Source: Spongilla lacustris (lineage: Eukaryota; Porifera; Demospongiae; Spongillida; Spongillidae). From it: 64,000 bases of DNA. Below the pieces are notes generated by a model. That model was not told where the DNA came from. It saw nothing but the letters and a program-made list of their open reading frames with translations, and did no database searches. Each line of letters opens with the position of its first letter. Within the stretch, counting starts at the first letter, position 1. The position numbers and the translations under genes were made by a program. Of the stretch, positions 13,030-23,949 are shown in pieces. Where the stretch lies: NCBI GenBank assembly GCA_949361645.1, contig OX442415.1:31057192-31121191 (forward strand), given 5' to 3'.

Positions 13030-13203
13030 TGCGAAACTTGAAAAGCTTCTGGGGCTTCGCCCCAGACCCCAATGGGGGAGCTTACAGCGCTCCCCCCTAC
13101 CCCCTAGCTGGAGCGGTAGGGGGCAACGCCCCCTCCCGCACCCACCCCCTTTTGTATCTGCTTAATACGCCCCCCTAACTGACAATCCTGGATCCGCCAC
13201 TGG
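13030..13203 (-). mobile_element. Truncated copy of the CAGGGGCGGAT element family
   Basis: The right edge reads CCTGGATCCGCCACTG (ends 13203). The block CTTCTGGGGCTTCGCCCCAG through GGGGGAGCTTACAGCGCTCCC is the reverse complement of 4700-4800 in the fuller copy at 4600-5401. Only one terminus is recognisable, so this is a 5'-deleted, inverted relative. Confidence 0.65.
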
Positions 13204-13880
13204 ATCCCGTTTGTTCTAACGACAACAAGCAAAGCGATCCGATTCATAGACGTCCCGTTCGAAGCGAGTCCCGTTTTTAAAATGATATTCATAATCGGGG
13301 GCAAATCCTATATGAGAGTTACTAACGTAACTCTCGATACCATAAACCATTCGTCAACTAAAATCAAGACAACAATTTAATTTCTACCGCGCATAATTTA
13401 TTCAAAAACAAAGTGCGTCATCTTAGAATAGTTATTTAATGTATGTATTGGTGGTTAACTGTTATAAACTTTAATGGCTGTAACGTAACTATCAATAACT
13501 ATAATTGTACCGATACACAAATTTATCAGCTGTCACTTGCACCATAGATATTAAAGACCTTCCAACTTATGAAAAAATTTATGAGGGTGATCGGGGGTGA
13601 GGGGGGAGGGGGGGCATGTCTTCATGGGTGTATGTATATTCATGCAAATTGTGTGCGATTATACATACAGTTTTATTGTAGGAATATACAATGCAATGTT
13701 TAATGACTTGAAAGAAGGAAAAACGATTTAGCCATAAACAATAACATGCATACTGTACTGTATACACAACAACTGTATAGATTCTAAGGTGAGGTACAGT
13801 AATACATTTACAGGAGCACACCTCTTTATATGATAAAATGAAGTTGCTTTTCTTGCTTTCTGAATTAGTGCCTTTGATGG
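13204..13880. other. Unassigned sequence, no gene seen
   Basis: AT-rich sequence between the element fragment and the hAT pseudogene. A G-run lies near 13590-13615. No supported ORF. Confidence 0.35.
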
Positions 13881-13882
13881 TT

Positions 13883-14815
13883 CTAATGCATAGCAAGGGT
13901 TTCAGGCAGATTCAATTTAACAGTAACCAATAAAGACAGAGTTCCTTGAAGCTGCAAACTACCTCTGTCATTTCTTCTGATTTTGTGAATGACGGAAAAC
14001 ACTCATTCTTCTCCTGCATTTGAATGTGATATTGTTAAAATGACATTGGCCACTTTCGCAATTCTTAAAAATCTAGCAGTGTTCATTCCTGGAAGCTTCA
14101 TCTCTCCTAAATAGCTCCAAAATCTATCCATTCTATGGTATGTAACCTGGTTACAGCCATCATCCTGTTCATCACAAATAGCGTCATCCCATATATCTTT
14201 TGGTATTTCATTTTTGGACATACTCTGATAATCAAGAAACTCTACAGAAACTTTGTCAAGTTCTATGAATGTGCACACCATTGAAAAGTCACACTGTTTT
14301 TTTTTGTTGATGTCAACAAACTCACTATCCTTGACAATGGCATCATATATAGAATGCTACAAAAGATGAATGAAACTTCTTTACATGCATGGTGTTCAGT
14401 AATGTCTCCATCATCCAGTCCTTCTGAATTTGTGATGCAGTGGTGAGATCAATGAAAAATTTGAAGTGTGTAGATGATTTGCAGGGTCAGCATAGACAAC
14501 CTCTGTTAAACAGTCTTTGTGCTTCTCAATAACACTTGGTTATACAAACCGAGACAGCAACGTCTTCTAAAGGCATTGCATTTGTCGGTACAGAATAAAA
14601 ATTTGTGGGTCATCTCGCTGGAGAAAAAGATTGAAGGTAGTGAAAACAGGTAAGGTAGCCTGAAAAAACAGCAACTGGATTTCAAACATCGGATCATCAT
14701 ATAACTTCCTCAACCTTACAAATCTAGCTTCAGCAATATCTTCAGATCTAAAGTATGCTCTGCTTGCAACAAACATTTGAAGTATTCTATCAATGGCTTT
14801 TTGAAGGAAAGCCAT
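13883..14815 (-). pseudogene. Broken hAT-type transposase-derived gene (C-terminal part)
   Basis: Read on the minus strand, pieces in different frames join into one protein-like sequence. These are about 83 codons from 14815, then KDSEFVDINKKKQ near 14320, then 92 codons from 14281 ending ILTISHSNAGEE. After a one-step frame change comes VFSVIHKIRRNDRG, running to a stop at 13883. The SNAGEE-VFS signature near the C terminus matches the dimerisation region of hAT-superfamily transposases and domesticated relatives (recalled family knowledge). The N-terminal BED finger and catalytic core are not visible, and several frame breaks show it is dead. It lies against the inner edge of the FB1 right arm, but whether it ever mobilised FB1 is unknown. 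Confidence 0.7.
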
Positions 14816-14830
14816 CTAGCATTGATGTAA

Positions 14831-16149
14831 AGGGTGATCTCAAAGTCGCGCAAAATCTTTGAATTGGCATAACTCCAGAACTGAACATGGTAAAATTATG
14901 CTGTTTAAACCAAAAATCATGCCAATCATTAGCTTAAGTTATGAATGTGTAGTTATTAAAAGTTAGTTATCGGTTTATTAAAAACATGCCAATGCTATGA
15001 TCAACATTCAGTACCACCCAGGAAGTGTGTAAAAAATAATTTTTATAACTATTACAATTACTTATCACGTGATCTATCTTATATGTGGTTTTTGTGGGGA
15101 AACCCCTGCTGAAAGTCAAGCTATTGCAAATTAATCACTAATATCACGGTGAATCTATGCAAAGAAGCATCCAATAATCGTGCCAATGAACAGCTGTGGT
15201 GACTAACGAAGCCAAACGTTTAAAACGGAGTTGATTAGTTTCTGTTAATTGACATTGTTAAAAGCTAACCTTGAATTATCAGACCTGTAGAGGAAGCCGT
15301 ACTCTAATTGTGGAACTAACTTTTGTATTTTCTCCTCCACTGGAAACAAAGTTACAAACTGTCCAAGTTTGGCAGCGCTTACGCATGCGCGGAATTATTG
15401 AACGAAAGTGGAACATGAATGTTTAGTTCTGCGTACGAGAGGTCTCACGTGAACACAATTGAATATTATCACATTCACGTGATACATTGCCGCTGTGCAC
15501 AACACAGCCCCACCCTCCTAAACTATGCTTCTCTTCAACATCATTGCGCAAATGTGACCCATCAGATGCATGGGCAAATATTGTAAAATCCAGTGTTATC
15601 AAAAATCCCCAAGCCGTGGCTAACGAGCCTATGCTTCACTGAGTTGTTCATTAAAAAAAAAAAAAAGCAGAGAATCTTTATTGGACGCAAATCGTACCAT
15701 ACCGCGTCGTTCGTTTCACAGCAGTTAGCTAGCTGTACTGGTTTTAATAACAAACCGTACTAGGTGTGCACCATTTCAATTCGAACGTCATTTCAAATAG
15801 GCCTACCTGCGCACAAAGGCGGGAGGTGAACTTAAGCAACAAGGCAGCTTAGTACAGCGCTGCAGCTACACTAGTGCATGCAGCCACGTGGTCCAGAACG
15901 TGCTTCATCAAAGACGCTAGAGTACGTACGTACACATGCACGCGCATAGGTAAGTATGGGTTCAGAAATTATGTAGCGTATTCGTTCATGTTACAGACAG
16001 AATTCGTAGAAAGCAGGGTCGCTACGAGCAGGACACTTGTACGAACCCAAAAACAACTGGAGCAGCTTGCTCTGCAATGTCCTACCACACTAACTAAGGT
16101 TCGTGTACGTGCGTGCCGGCCTCGACAGGCCTACCTGCTGTATACGTAG
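14831..16149. repeat. Inner right arm of foldback FB1
   Basis: Inverted, near-identical counterpart of 1121-2521. Small differences include A-run length near 15655 and scattered substitutions, which argues against an assembly mirror artefact and for two separately evolving arms. Confidence 0.85.
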
Positions 16150-19055
16150 TCACTCTGCCTCCACCTGGACTGGAAGGTCGGGGTCTCTCCGTCTCACTTG
16201 GAGAAAAGGTCTCTCTACCCGACTGGAAGAGAGGCGTCTCTCTACCTGACTGAAAGGCAGGGGTCTCTCTACCTGCCTTCAAAAGAGGGGACTCTCTACC
16301 TGACTGGAAGGCAGGGGTCTCTCTACCTGACTGGAAGGCAGGGGTTTCTCTACCTGACTGGAAGGCAGGGGTCTCTCTACCTGACTGGAAAGAGAGGGGT
16401 CTCTCTACCTGACTGGAAAGAAAGGGGTCTCTCTACCTGACTGGAACTGAAGTATGGTCTCTGCCTGACACAGAGAGAGAGGGGGGTCTCTCTATTTGAC
16501 AGAGAGAGAATACTTCTTTCTGTCTCACCCAGAGAGGGGTCTCTGTACTTGACAGGAAGAGAGGGGTCTCTCTACCTGACTGGATGTTAGGGGTCTCTCT
16601 ATACCTGACTGGAACTGAAGGATGAAGGGGTCTCTCTATCTGACAGAAAGCGATCTGTCTCAGTCAGAGAGGGTTCTGTCAATCTGTCTGGATCAGAAGG
16701 GTCTCTCTACCTGACTGGAAGAGAGGAGTCTCTCTACCTGACTGGAACTGAAGGATGATCTCTGCCTGAGGGGTCTCTTAATTTGACAGAAAGTAAATCC
16801 TTTTTCTGTCTCACTCAGAGAGGGGTCTCTCTACCTGACTGGAAGGAAAAGGTCTCTCTGTCTCACTCAGAGACGGGGGTATCTCTACCTGACTGGAACT
16901 GAAAGGTGATCTCTGCCTGACACAGAGAGAGGGGTCTCTCTGTCTGATAGAAAGAGAATGATTGTTCTGTCTCACTCAGAGAGGGGTCTCTCTACCTGAC
17001 TGGAAGGGATGGTTTCTCTGTCTCACTTGGAGATAAGAGTCACTCTACCTGACTTGAAGACACGGGTCTCTCTACCTGACTGGAAGAGAAGGGTCTCTCC
17101 AAGACAGGGGTCTCTGTACCTGACTGAAAAAGACAGGTCTCTCTACTGGACTGGATAAGTAGGGTCTCTCTACCTGACCGGAAGACAGGGGTCTCTGTAC
17201 CTGACTGAAAAAGACAGGTCTCTCTACTGGACTGGATAAGTAGGGTCTCTCTACCTGACCGGACGAGAGGGGTCTCTGTACCTGACTGGAAGTATGGGGT
17301 CTCTCTACCTGACTGGAACTGAAGGATGATCTCTGCCTGACACAGAGAGAGGGGTCTCTCTATCTGACAGAAAGAGAATGCTTTTTCTGTCTCAGTCAGA
17401 GAGGGTTCTCTCTATCTGACAGAAAGAGAATGCTCTTTCTTTCTCACTCAGATATGGTTCTGCCTATCTGTCTGGAAGAGAAGGGTCTCTCTATTTGACT
17501 GGAAGAGAGGAGTCTCTCTACCTGACTGGAACTGAAGGATGATCTCTGCCTGACACACAGAGAGGGGTCTCTCTATTTGACAGAGAGAATGCTTTTTCTG
17601 TCTCACTCAGTGAGGTGTCTCTCTACCTGACTGGAAGAGAGGTGTCTCTGTACCAGAGTCTCTCTACCTGACTGGAACTGAAGGAGGATCTCTGCCTGAG
17701 GGTTCTTAGAAAGAAAATGCTTTTTCTGTCTCACTCAGAGAGGGGTCTCTCTACCTGACTGGAAGAGAAAGGTCTCTCTGTCTCACTCAGAGACGGGGGG
17801 TCTCGCTTCTTGACTGGAACTGAAAGGTGATCTCTGCCTGACACAGAGAGAGGGGTCTCTCTATCGGACAGAAAAAGAATGATCTTTCTGACGCACTCAG
17901 AGAGGGGTCTCGCTACCTGACTGATAGAGAGAGATCTCTCTACCTGACTGGATAAGAGGGGTCTCTCTACCTGACTGGAGGAGAGGGGTCTCTGTACCTG
18001 ACTAGAAGAGTGTGGTCTCTCTACCTGACTGGATCTCTGCCTGAGAGGTCTCTTAATTTGACAGAAAGAAAATGCTTTTTCTGTCTCACTCAGAGAGGAG
18101 TCTCTCTACCTGACTGAAAGGGAGGGGTTTCTCCATTTCACTTGGAGAGGAAGGTCTCTTTACCTGACTGGAAGAGAATGGTCTCTCTGTCTCACTCAGA
18201 TATGGGGGTCTGTCTTCCTGACTGGAACTGAAAGGTGATCTCTGCCTGACACAGAGAGAGAGGTCTCTCTGCCTGACACAGAGAGAGAGGTCTCTCTGTC
18301 TGACTTAAAGAGAGTGATCTTTCTGTCTCACTCAGAGAGGGGTTTCTCTACCTGACTAGAAGAGATGGTCTCTCCGTCTCACTTGGAGATAAGAGTTACT
18401 CTACCTCACTGGAAGACAGTGGTCTCTACCTTACTGGAAGAGAAGGGTCTCTCAGACAGGGGTCTCTGTACCTGACTGGAAGAGAGGGATCTCTCTACCT
18501 GGCTGGAAGAGAGGAGTCTCTCCACCTGACTGGAACTGAAGGATAATCTCTGCCTGAGGGTTCTTTTAATTTGACAGAAAGAAAATGCTTTTTCTGTCTC
18601 ACTCAGAGAGGGGTCTCTCTACCTGACTGGAAGGGATGGGTCTCTCCATATCACTAGGAGAGGAAGGTCTCTTTACCTGACTGGACGTAAATAGTCTCTG
18701 TCTCACTCAGAGACGGTGGTCTCTCTATCTGACTGGAACTGAAAGGTGATCTCTACCTGACTGGAACTGAAAGGTGATCTCTGTCTGACACAGAGAGAGG
18801 GGTCTCTCTGTCTGACAGAAAGAAAATGCTTTTTCTGTCTCACTCAGAGAGTGGTCTCTCTACCTGACTGGAAGTGAGGGATCTCTCTGTGTGACTCACA
18901 CAGAGGAGTCTATCTGCTGCCCTGATACATGCAGACAGGTCGGTCTCTCTACCCAACTGGAAGGGATGGTCTCTCCGTCTCACTTGGAGATAAGAGTCAC
19001 TCTACATGTACCTGACAGGAAGAGATGGGTCTCACAGACAGGGGACAGAGACCCC
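16150..19055. repeat. Tandem array, about 27-bp unit, right arm of FB1
   Basis: About 2.9 kb of GGTCTCTCTACCTGACTGGA-type repeats, the reverse complement of the unit in 1-1120. The frequent GGTCTC/GAGACC core makes each unit partly self-complementary. The array stops abruptly at a short run of telomere-type repeats at 19056. Confidence 0.9.
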
Positions 19056-19073
19056 TTAGGGTTAGGGTTAGGG
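19056..19073 (+). repeat. Interstitial telomere-type repeat, three TTAGGG units
   Basis: Exactly three TTAGGG units directly abut the end of the FB1 satellite array. TTAGGG is the common animal telomere repeat. Orientation is the same as the runs at 37027 and 40511. Confidence 0.85.
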
Positions 19074-19149
19074 TAGACTTATGCAGCTGCAGAGAGTTGC
19101 AATGAAATTGCAAATAAGAAGAGATCTGTGTGTACGAATAGTATCACGG

Positions 19150-21750
19150 GATGCTCCACAGAGAAAGGGGGCGGGGTGCATGCTAGCTTTGTTCGCATGA
19201 AAAGAGTGAGTTATAAAATGGGCACCCGGCCTAACCATCCAAGGGGGACGTGTACACCGAGTTGGACCCTCGTCCAAAGGTTGCACGGCCCCGCTAGGAG
19301 CATTTCCAGTCAAACCCCATACTTATTCCCATACAGTTGTACGACATAGATCGGACCTCCCCAAGTAGTAACGTCCTTGAGAAATGCGGTTTCCTAAAGT
19401 GTAACCAGTTGCCTACCGCTGAATCGTGTCGTCAAGTCTGCATCGTGTTATGACTGAGGACCGTATGTCTCCGAGTTGCGCACCTCAGAACACCGGTCTA
19501 TGGGACAATGTATGTGCGTAGGAGGGAGGCGTGTGTCTCCTGTTCTTTGAAAGAATAGGGGGATGTGGCTGACTCCGCCTTCCCATAGAAAATGCCATAC
19601 TGATTAACCTCGGGTCGTCCACTTTGGCGACGTACGGTCCTCTGAGCGAATACACCCTAGACACCGTACAGAGTTCAAAAATTGGCGGAATGATTGCAGA
19701 GTAAGAAACCGGAAGAGCCGAGGTCGTGCCGCCCTCTAAACGGGAGATGCGTCCTGTTGTACAAGTACGTGGAGTCTATGGCTTTCGTGAGGCAAAGAGG
19801 TAGAAGGTGGCGGAATTTACTCCCAGGAATGTGCATAGCCATTTGGAACCCATTCTGCTTATTGCCATGTGAAAATGGACTGGTTTGTCATTCTTCCAGG
19901 ACCATGCTTAGTACTAAAAAAGTGAAAGTACGCATTTCACGCTCCACAGAGAAAGGGGGCGGGGTGCATGCTAGCTTTGTTCGCATGAAAAGAGTGAGTT
20001 ATAAAATGGGCACCCGGTCTAACCATCCAAGGGGGACGTGTGCACCGAGTTGGACCCTCGTCCAAAGGTTGCACGGCCCCGCTAGGAGCATTTCCAGTCA
20101 AACCCCATACTTATTCCCATACAGTTGTACGACATATATCGGACCTCCCCAAGTAGTAACGTCCTTGAGAAATGCGGTTTCCTAAAGTGTAACCAGTTGC
20201 CTACCGCTGAATCGTGTCGTCAAGTCTGCATCGTGTTATGACTGAGGACCGTATGTCTCCAAGTTGCGCACCTCAGAACACCGGTCTATGGGACAATGTA
20301 TGTGCGTAGGAGGGAGGCGTGTGTCTCCTGTTCTTTGAAAGAATAGGGGGATCAGGGGCGGATACAGGAAATCTGGAAGGGGGGGGGTCTGACATGAATA
20401 ATCAATAGGGGGAGGGTGCGGGAGGGGGATGTGCCCCCTCCCGCGCGAAGCGCGGAAGCTTTTGGGGTCCCGCTCTTAGCGACACAGACTATATATCAAT
20501 ACTTTGAAGCCTTAAACTGGGGCGAAAGACTAAAAAATGGCGGCAAATAATGGTTGGGGGGGGGGGGGGGGGGGGAGGGGAGAGGGGGAGTGGAATGGAA
20601 CAGAACTTATTTATCCGCATTTCACATTTGATTGAACTAATGGTTGTTGACGTCCGTTTTGGGCCCGATACAAGAAGTGGCCTGTGTGATAACTGGTCAG
20701 TGGGACTATAGAAGACCCATAAACTTAAAAGTACAGTAGTTTATGGTGAATACCGGGCATAACGAGACAACGCGATCGGGCGGGTGCGTGATTCCTGTAC
20801 ACGTAGGCCTAATTCTTTTAGCGCATTACATAATTACCTTTTGCTTTCTTGGAAAAGTAACTCAAGATACTTGCCGAATGAGGTGAGTGAACAGATTGCT
20901 TGCCATCTGGATGATACGCTATATCACGTGGGATGTTGTTAATTGCATTCATTAATAGTATTGATACTTAATGTTATTCATCATCGGGTCTGAGGGGGGG
21001 TCCGGACACCACCGACCCCCCCCCCCTCTGTATCCGCCACTGGGGATGTGGCTGACTCCGCCTTCCCATAGAAAATGCCATACTGATTAACCTCGGGTCG
21101 TCCACTTTGGCGACGTACGGTCCTCTGAGCGAATACACCCTAGACACCGTACAGAGTTCAAAAATTGGCGGAATGATTGCAGAGTAAGAAACCGGAAGAG
21201 CCGAGGTCGTGCCGCCCTCTAAACGGGAGATGTGTCCTGTTGTACAAGTACGTGGAGTCTATGGCTTTCGTGAGGCAAAGAGGTAGAAGGTGGCGGAATT
21301 TACTCCCAGGAATGTGCAAAGCCATTTGGAACCCATTCTGCATATTGCCATGTGAAAATGGACTGGTTTGTCATTTTTCCAGGACCATGCTTAGACAGTA
21401 CTAAAAAAGTGAAAGTATGCATTTTACGCTCCACAGAGAAAGGGGGCGGGGTGCAGGTTAGCTTCTGATCACAAGAGAAAAGTCTGAATTTATAGGGAAA
21501 CCTGCCCAAACCATCCGCGAGGCACGTGTGCATAGCGACAGACCCCTATTGAAGGTTGGAGGGTCCGGTTCCTGCAAGTACAGTGAAATCCCATAGACAA
21601 TCCCATACTGTTCCACGGGATAGATCCGACCTCCCTAACTAGTAACATCGTTGGAAATTTAGGTTTCTTGACGTGTAACCATTTGCCTACCGTGGATTTG
21701 TATGTTGTAGTCTGTAGCGTAATATTTCAGAGGACCGTGCAAAAGTCCGC
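19150..21750 (+). repeat. Tandem duplication, 790-bp unit, two full copies plus a diverged part
   Basis: Unit 1 is 19151-19939. Unit 2 is 19940-21427 and becomes about 793 bp once the inserted element at 20353-21042 and its duplication are removed. Unit 3 starts at 21428 and is clearly diverged. Each begins GCTCCACAGAGAAAGGGGGC. Units 1 and 2 differ at only a few positions. No tRNA, 5S rRNA or snRNA signature was recognised, and ORFs crossing the unit junction have no domain, so the function is unknown. Confidence 0.85.
20353..21042. mobile_element. Short non-autonomous TIR element with empty-site proof
   Basis: Begins CAGGGGCGGATACAG and ends CTGTATCCGCCACTG. The neighbouring 790-bp copy has the uninterrupted target GAATAGGGGGATGTGGCTG (19551 on); here GGGAT is present on both sides of the element, giving a 5-bp target duplication. 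Internal features are G-runs (20552-20580), a GC-rich hairpin block near 20400-20460, and a C-run near the right end. There is no coding sequence. Same family as 4600-5401. Confidence 0.85.
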
Positions 21751-22461
21751 ATAACACGTGGTGGTGCATTGTGGTGGTGGTGGTGTAGGAGGGGGGGGGG
21801 GGTTGACTTACCATTTTGTTTTGTGTTTTCCCATATAAGCCGCGTGATAAGCGTCTAAATACATGCATGCAGTGCCAAGCTGTATATAGATATAGACGGC
21901 ATCTTACTTTCCGAGCCGGGGCAGCCTGCAACCTTGGTTATTCCTGTTTGTGTTGCCAAACAATGGCAATGTGGGAGAGTTCACATCGCGCGGGCCATAC
22001 CCATGTAGCTAGCCGCGGCTAAGTTTGCACTGATGTGCGTTGCGGTCGAAAGTGGCGCATCGGCGCCACCACAATTGCATTCGAATATTGGTTATATAGG
22101 TTTGGCATGCACGGGCATGCGCATAAAGTGTAATGAATAAATTGTCACAATTAATGTACAATAATGGCATGCACGTGACAGGAGAGCACTGCTGAATGCC
22201 GATTGTAACATATAGTGGCATGCAATGCAACCTTTGCGTCATGCGTTCGCATCGCGTATAAAGTCTAACGACGAGTGATTGTCAGAAATAATTATGATTA
22301 TAATTATAATTTTATATAATAATAATCGCAAAGGCTGAATGCCGATTGAGATATAATATGTATATATATGGCAACCTTTGTGTGAATGCATGCATGCACA
22401 ACAGGCAATCATGTGCATGCATGCGTATATAATAGCGCGGGTCGCATATATATATATAATT
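21751..22461. other. Unassigned AT-rich region before the foldback cluster
   Basis: Contains a GTGGTGGTGG microsatellite and G-run (21770-21803), a short direct repeat with GCTGAATGCCGATTG (22191 and 22334), and AT repeats just before 22462. No gene seen. Confidence 0.4.
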
Positions 22462-23283
22462 GGGAAAGTTTACGAGAAAAGGGACCTAGCGTTTATTATT
22501 AAAAAGTATAATAAAAATGCATTACGTTTGATTTGCCATAACTTCCGAACAGTTAACGCTATCACCTTCCTATTTTCAACACTTTATACTGCACAATTTC
22601 TCTATGGTAAAGTACATTTTGGAGTCTTGCACTTGCTCCGTGTCAGTATTGCAACGTTCGATACCCCACTGGGTTCAAACCCGCCATAACTTTCGGTAGG
22701 AGTAATCAATTCGCTTCAAATTCGGTTTGTAGGTAGAGAGGTCCTATACCTATCGATTTGTTCTGTTCGTTGATTTTTATGCCATCCGTTACGGAGATAC
22801 AGTTGAACAAACTACGTGCCCATTTTCGCGCTCGATTCGCGCCAATGATTTGGGCAAATTGCGTTCCGCTCAATGTATGGGGAGGCGGGGATTATAACAT
22901 TGGCGCGAATCAAGCGGGAAAACGTGCACGTAGTTTGTTCAACTGTATCTCCGTAACGGATGGCATAAAAATTAACGAACAGAACAAATCGATAGGTATA
23001 GGACCTCTCTACCTACAAACCGAATTTGAAGCGAATTGATTACTCCTACCAAAAGTTATGGCGGGTTTGAACCCAGTGGGGTATTGAACGCTGCAATACT
23101 GACACGGAACAAGCGCAAGACTCCAAAATGTATTTTACCATAGAGAAATGGTGCAGTATGAAGTGTTGTAAATAGGAAGTTGATAGCGTTAACTGTTCGG
23201 AAGTTATAGCAAATCAAACGTAATGCATTTTTATTATACTTTTTTATAATACACGCTAGGTCCCTTTTCTCGTAAACTTTCCC
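22462..23283. mobile_element. Palindromic mini-element, 822 bp (FB2 family)
   Basis: The two halves (about 400 bp each) are inverted copies, from GGGAAAGTTTACGAGAAAAG at the left edge to CTTTTCTCGTAAACTTTCCC at the right, with only a short centre near 22860-22890. AT repeats flank both ends. The arms are diverged copies of the terminal repeats of FB2 and FB3: they share TCCGAACAGTTAACGCTATC, the TTTTGGAGTCTTGCACTTGC block and a GGTTCAAACCC motif. It has no coding capacity and looks like a solo-arm foldback MITE. Confidence 0.85.
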
Positions 23284-23821
23284 ATATATGGCACAGTTTC
23301 CGACAAAATGAGCCCTCGTATAAATATATAAAATGTTATAAAATACCTTTACGTTTAAATAGCAATAACTTCCCAACGGTTAAAGCTATCGACATCCTAT
23401 TTTCAACACTTCATACGACATCATTTCTCTATTGTAAAGTACATTTTGGAGTCTTGCACTTGCTCCGTGCCAGTATTGCAATGTTCGATACCCCACCGGG
23501 TTCGATCCCGCCATAACTTTCTGTAGGAGTAATCAAATCGCTTCAAATTCGGTTTGTAGGTAGAGAGGTCCTATACCTAACGATTTGTTCTGTTCGTTAA
23601 TTTTTATGTCATCCGTTACGGAGATACAGCGGCGCAAAGTTGGTACAAGTTTCCCGCTCGAATCGCGCCGTTGTACGTGCGTGACCCGCTTCCATGCACC
23701 AAATCACATGAATATGCAACTACTTCCTGTGGGCTGACACTTCGATAACTTATAGGCACACCTACTCTGCGCTGGATACGTATTCGATCCCTATTTCGTT
23801 ATCTTCTGCGTACATAACTTT

Positions 23822-23905
23822 ATGGCGACGTCAACTGAAGACAAGATCATAAGAGTTTCAATCGGCGGACGTGAAGTTCGAGCGGTGCGAATACGACGAT
23901 CGTGA
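23822..23905 (+). CDS. 27-codon ORF at the transposase-start position, FB2 left arm
   Basis: The ORF starts MATSTEDK and continues with IIRVSIGGREVRA to a stop. It sits at the same distance inside the terminal repeat as the start of the 891-codon gene in FB3, whose first residues are MAKSDDELVV. The pattern MA-x-S-x-(D/E)-(D/E), followed by two aliphatic residues, is shared. It may be a remnant first exon, since GTGAG follows directly as a possible splice donor, or a decayed start. Translation is not proven. Confidence 0.3.
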   Translation: MATSTEDKIIRVSIGGREVRAVRIRRS

Positions 23906-23949
23906 GAAAGGTTACTAGATCTATGCTAGTACAGTGACGACGGTGGTTC

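Noticed and set aside
19694..20185. 163-codon ORF crossing the 790-bp unit junction
   Set aside because: It depends on the tandem junction, breaks in the next copy and has no recognisable domain.
22672..23509. tRNA genes suggested by GGTTCGATCCC-like T-arm motifs
   Set aside because: No cloverleaf, acceptor stem or anticodon arm can be drawn around the motif; kept only as a B-box-like finding.
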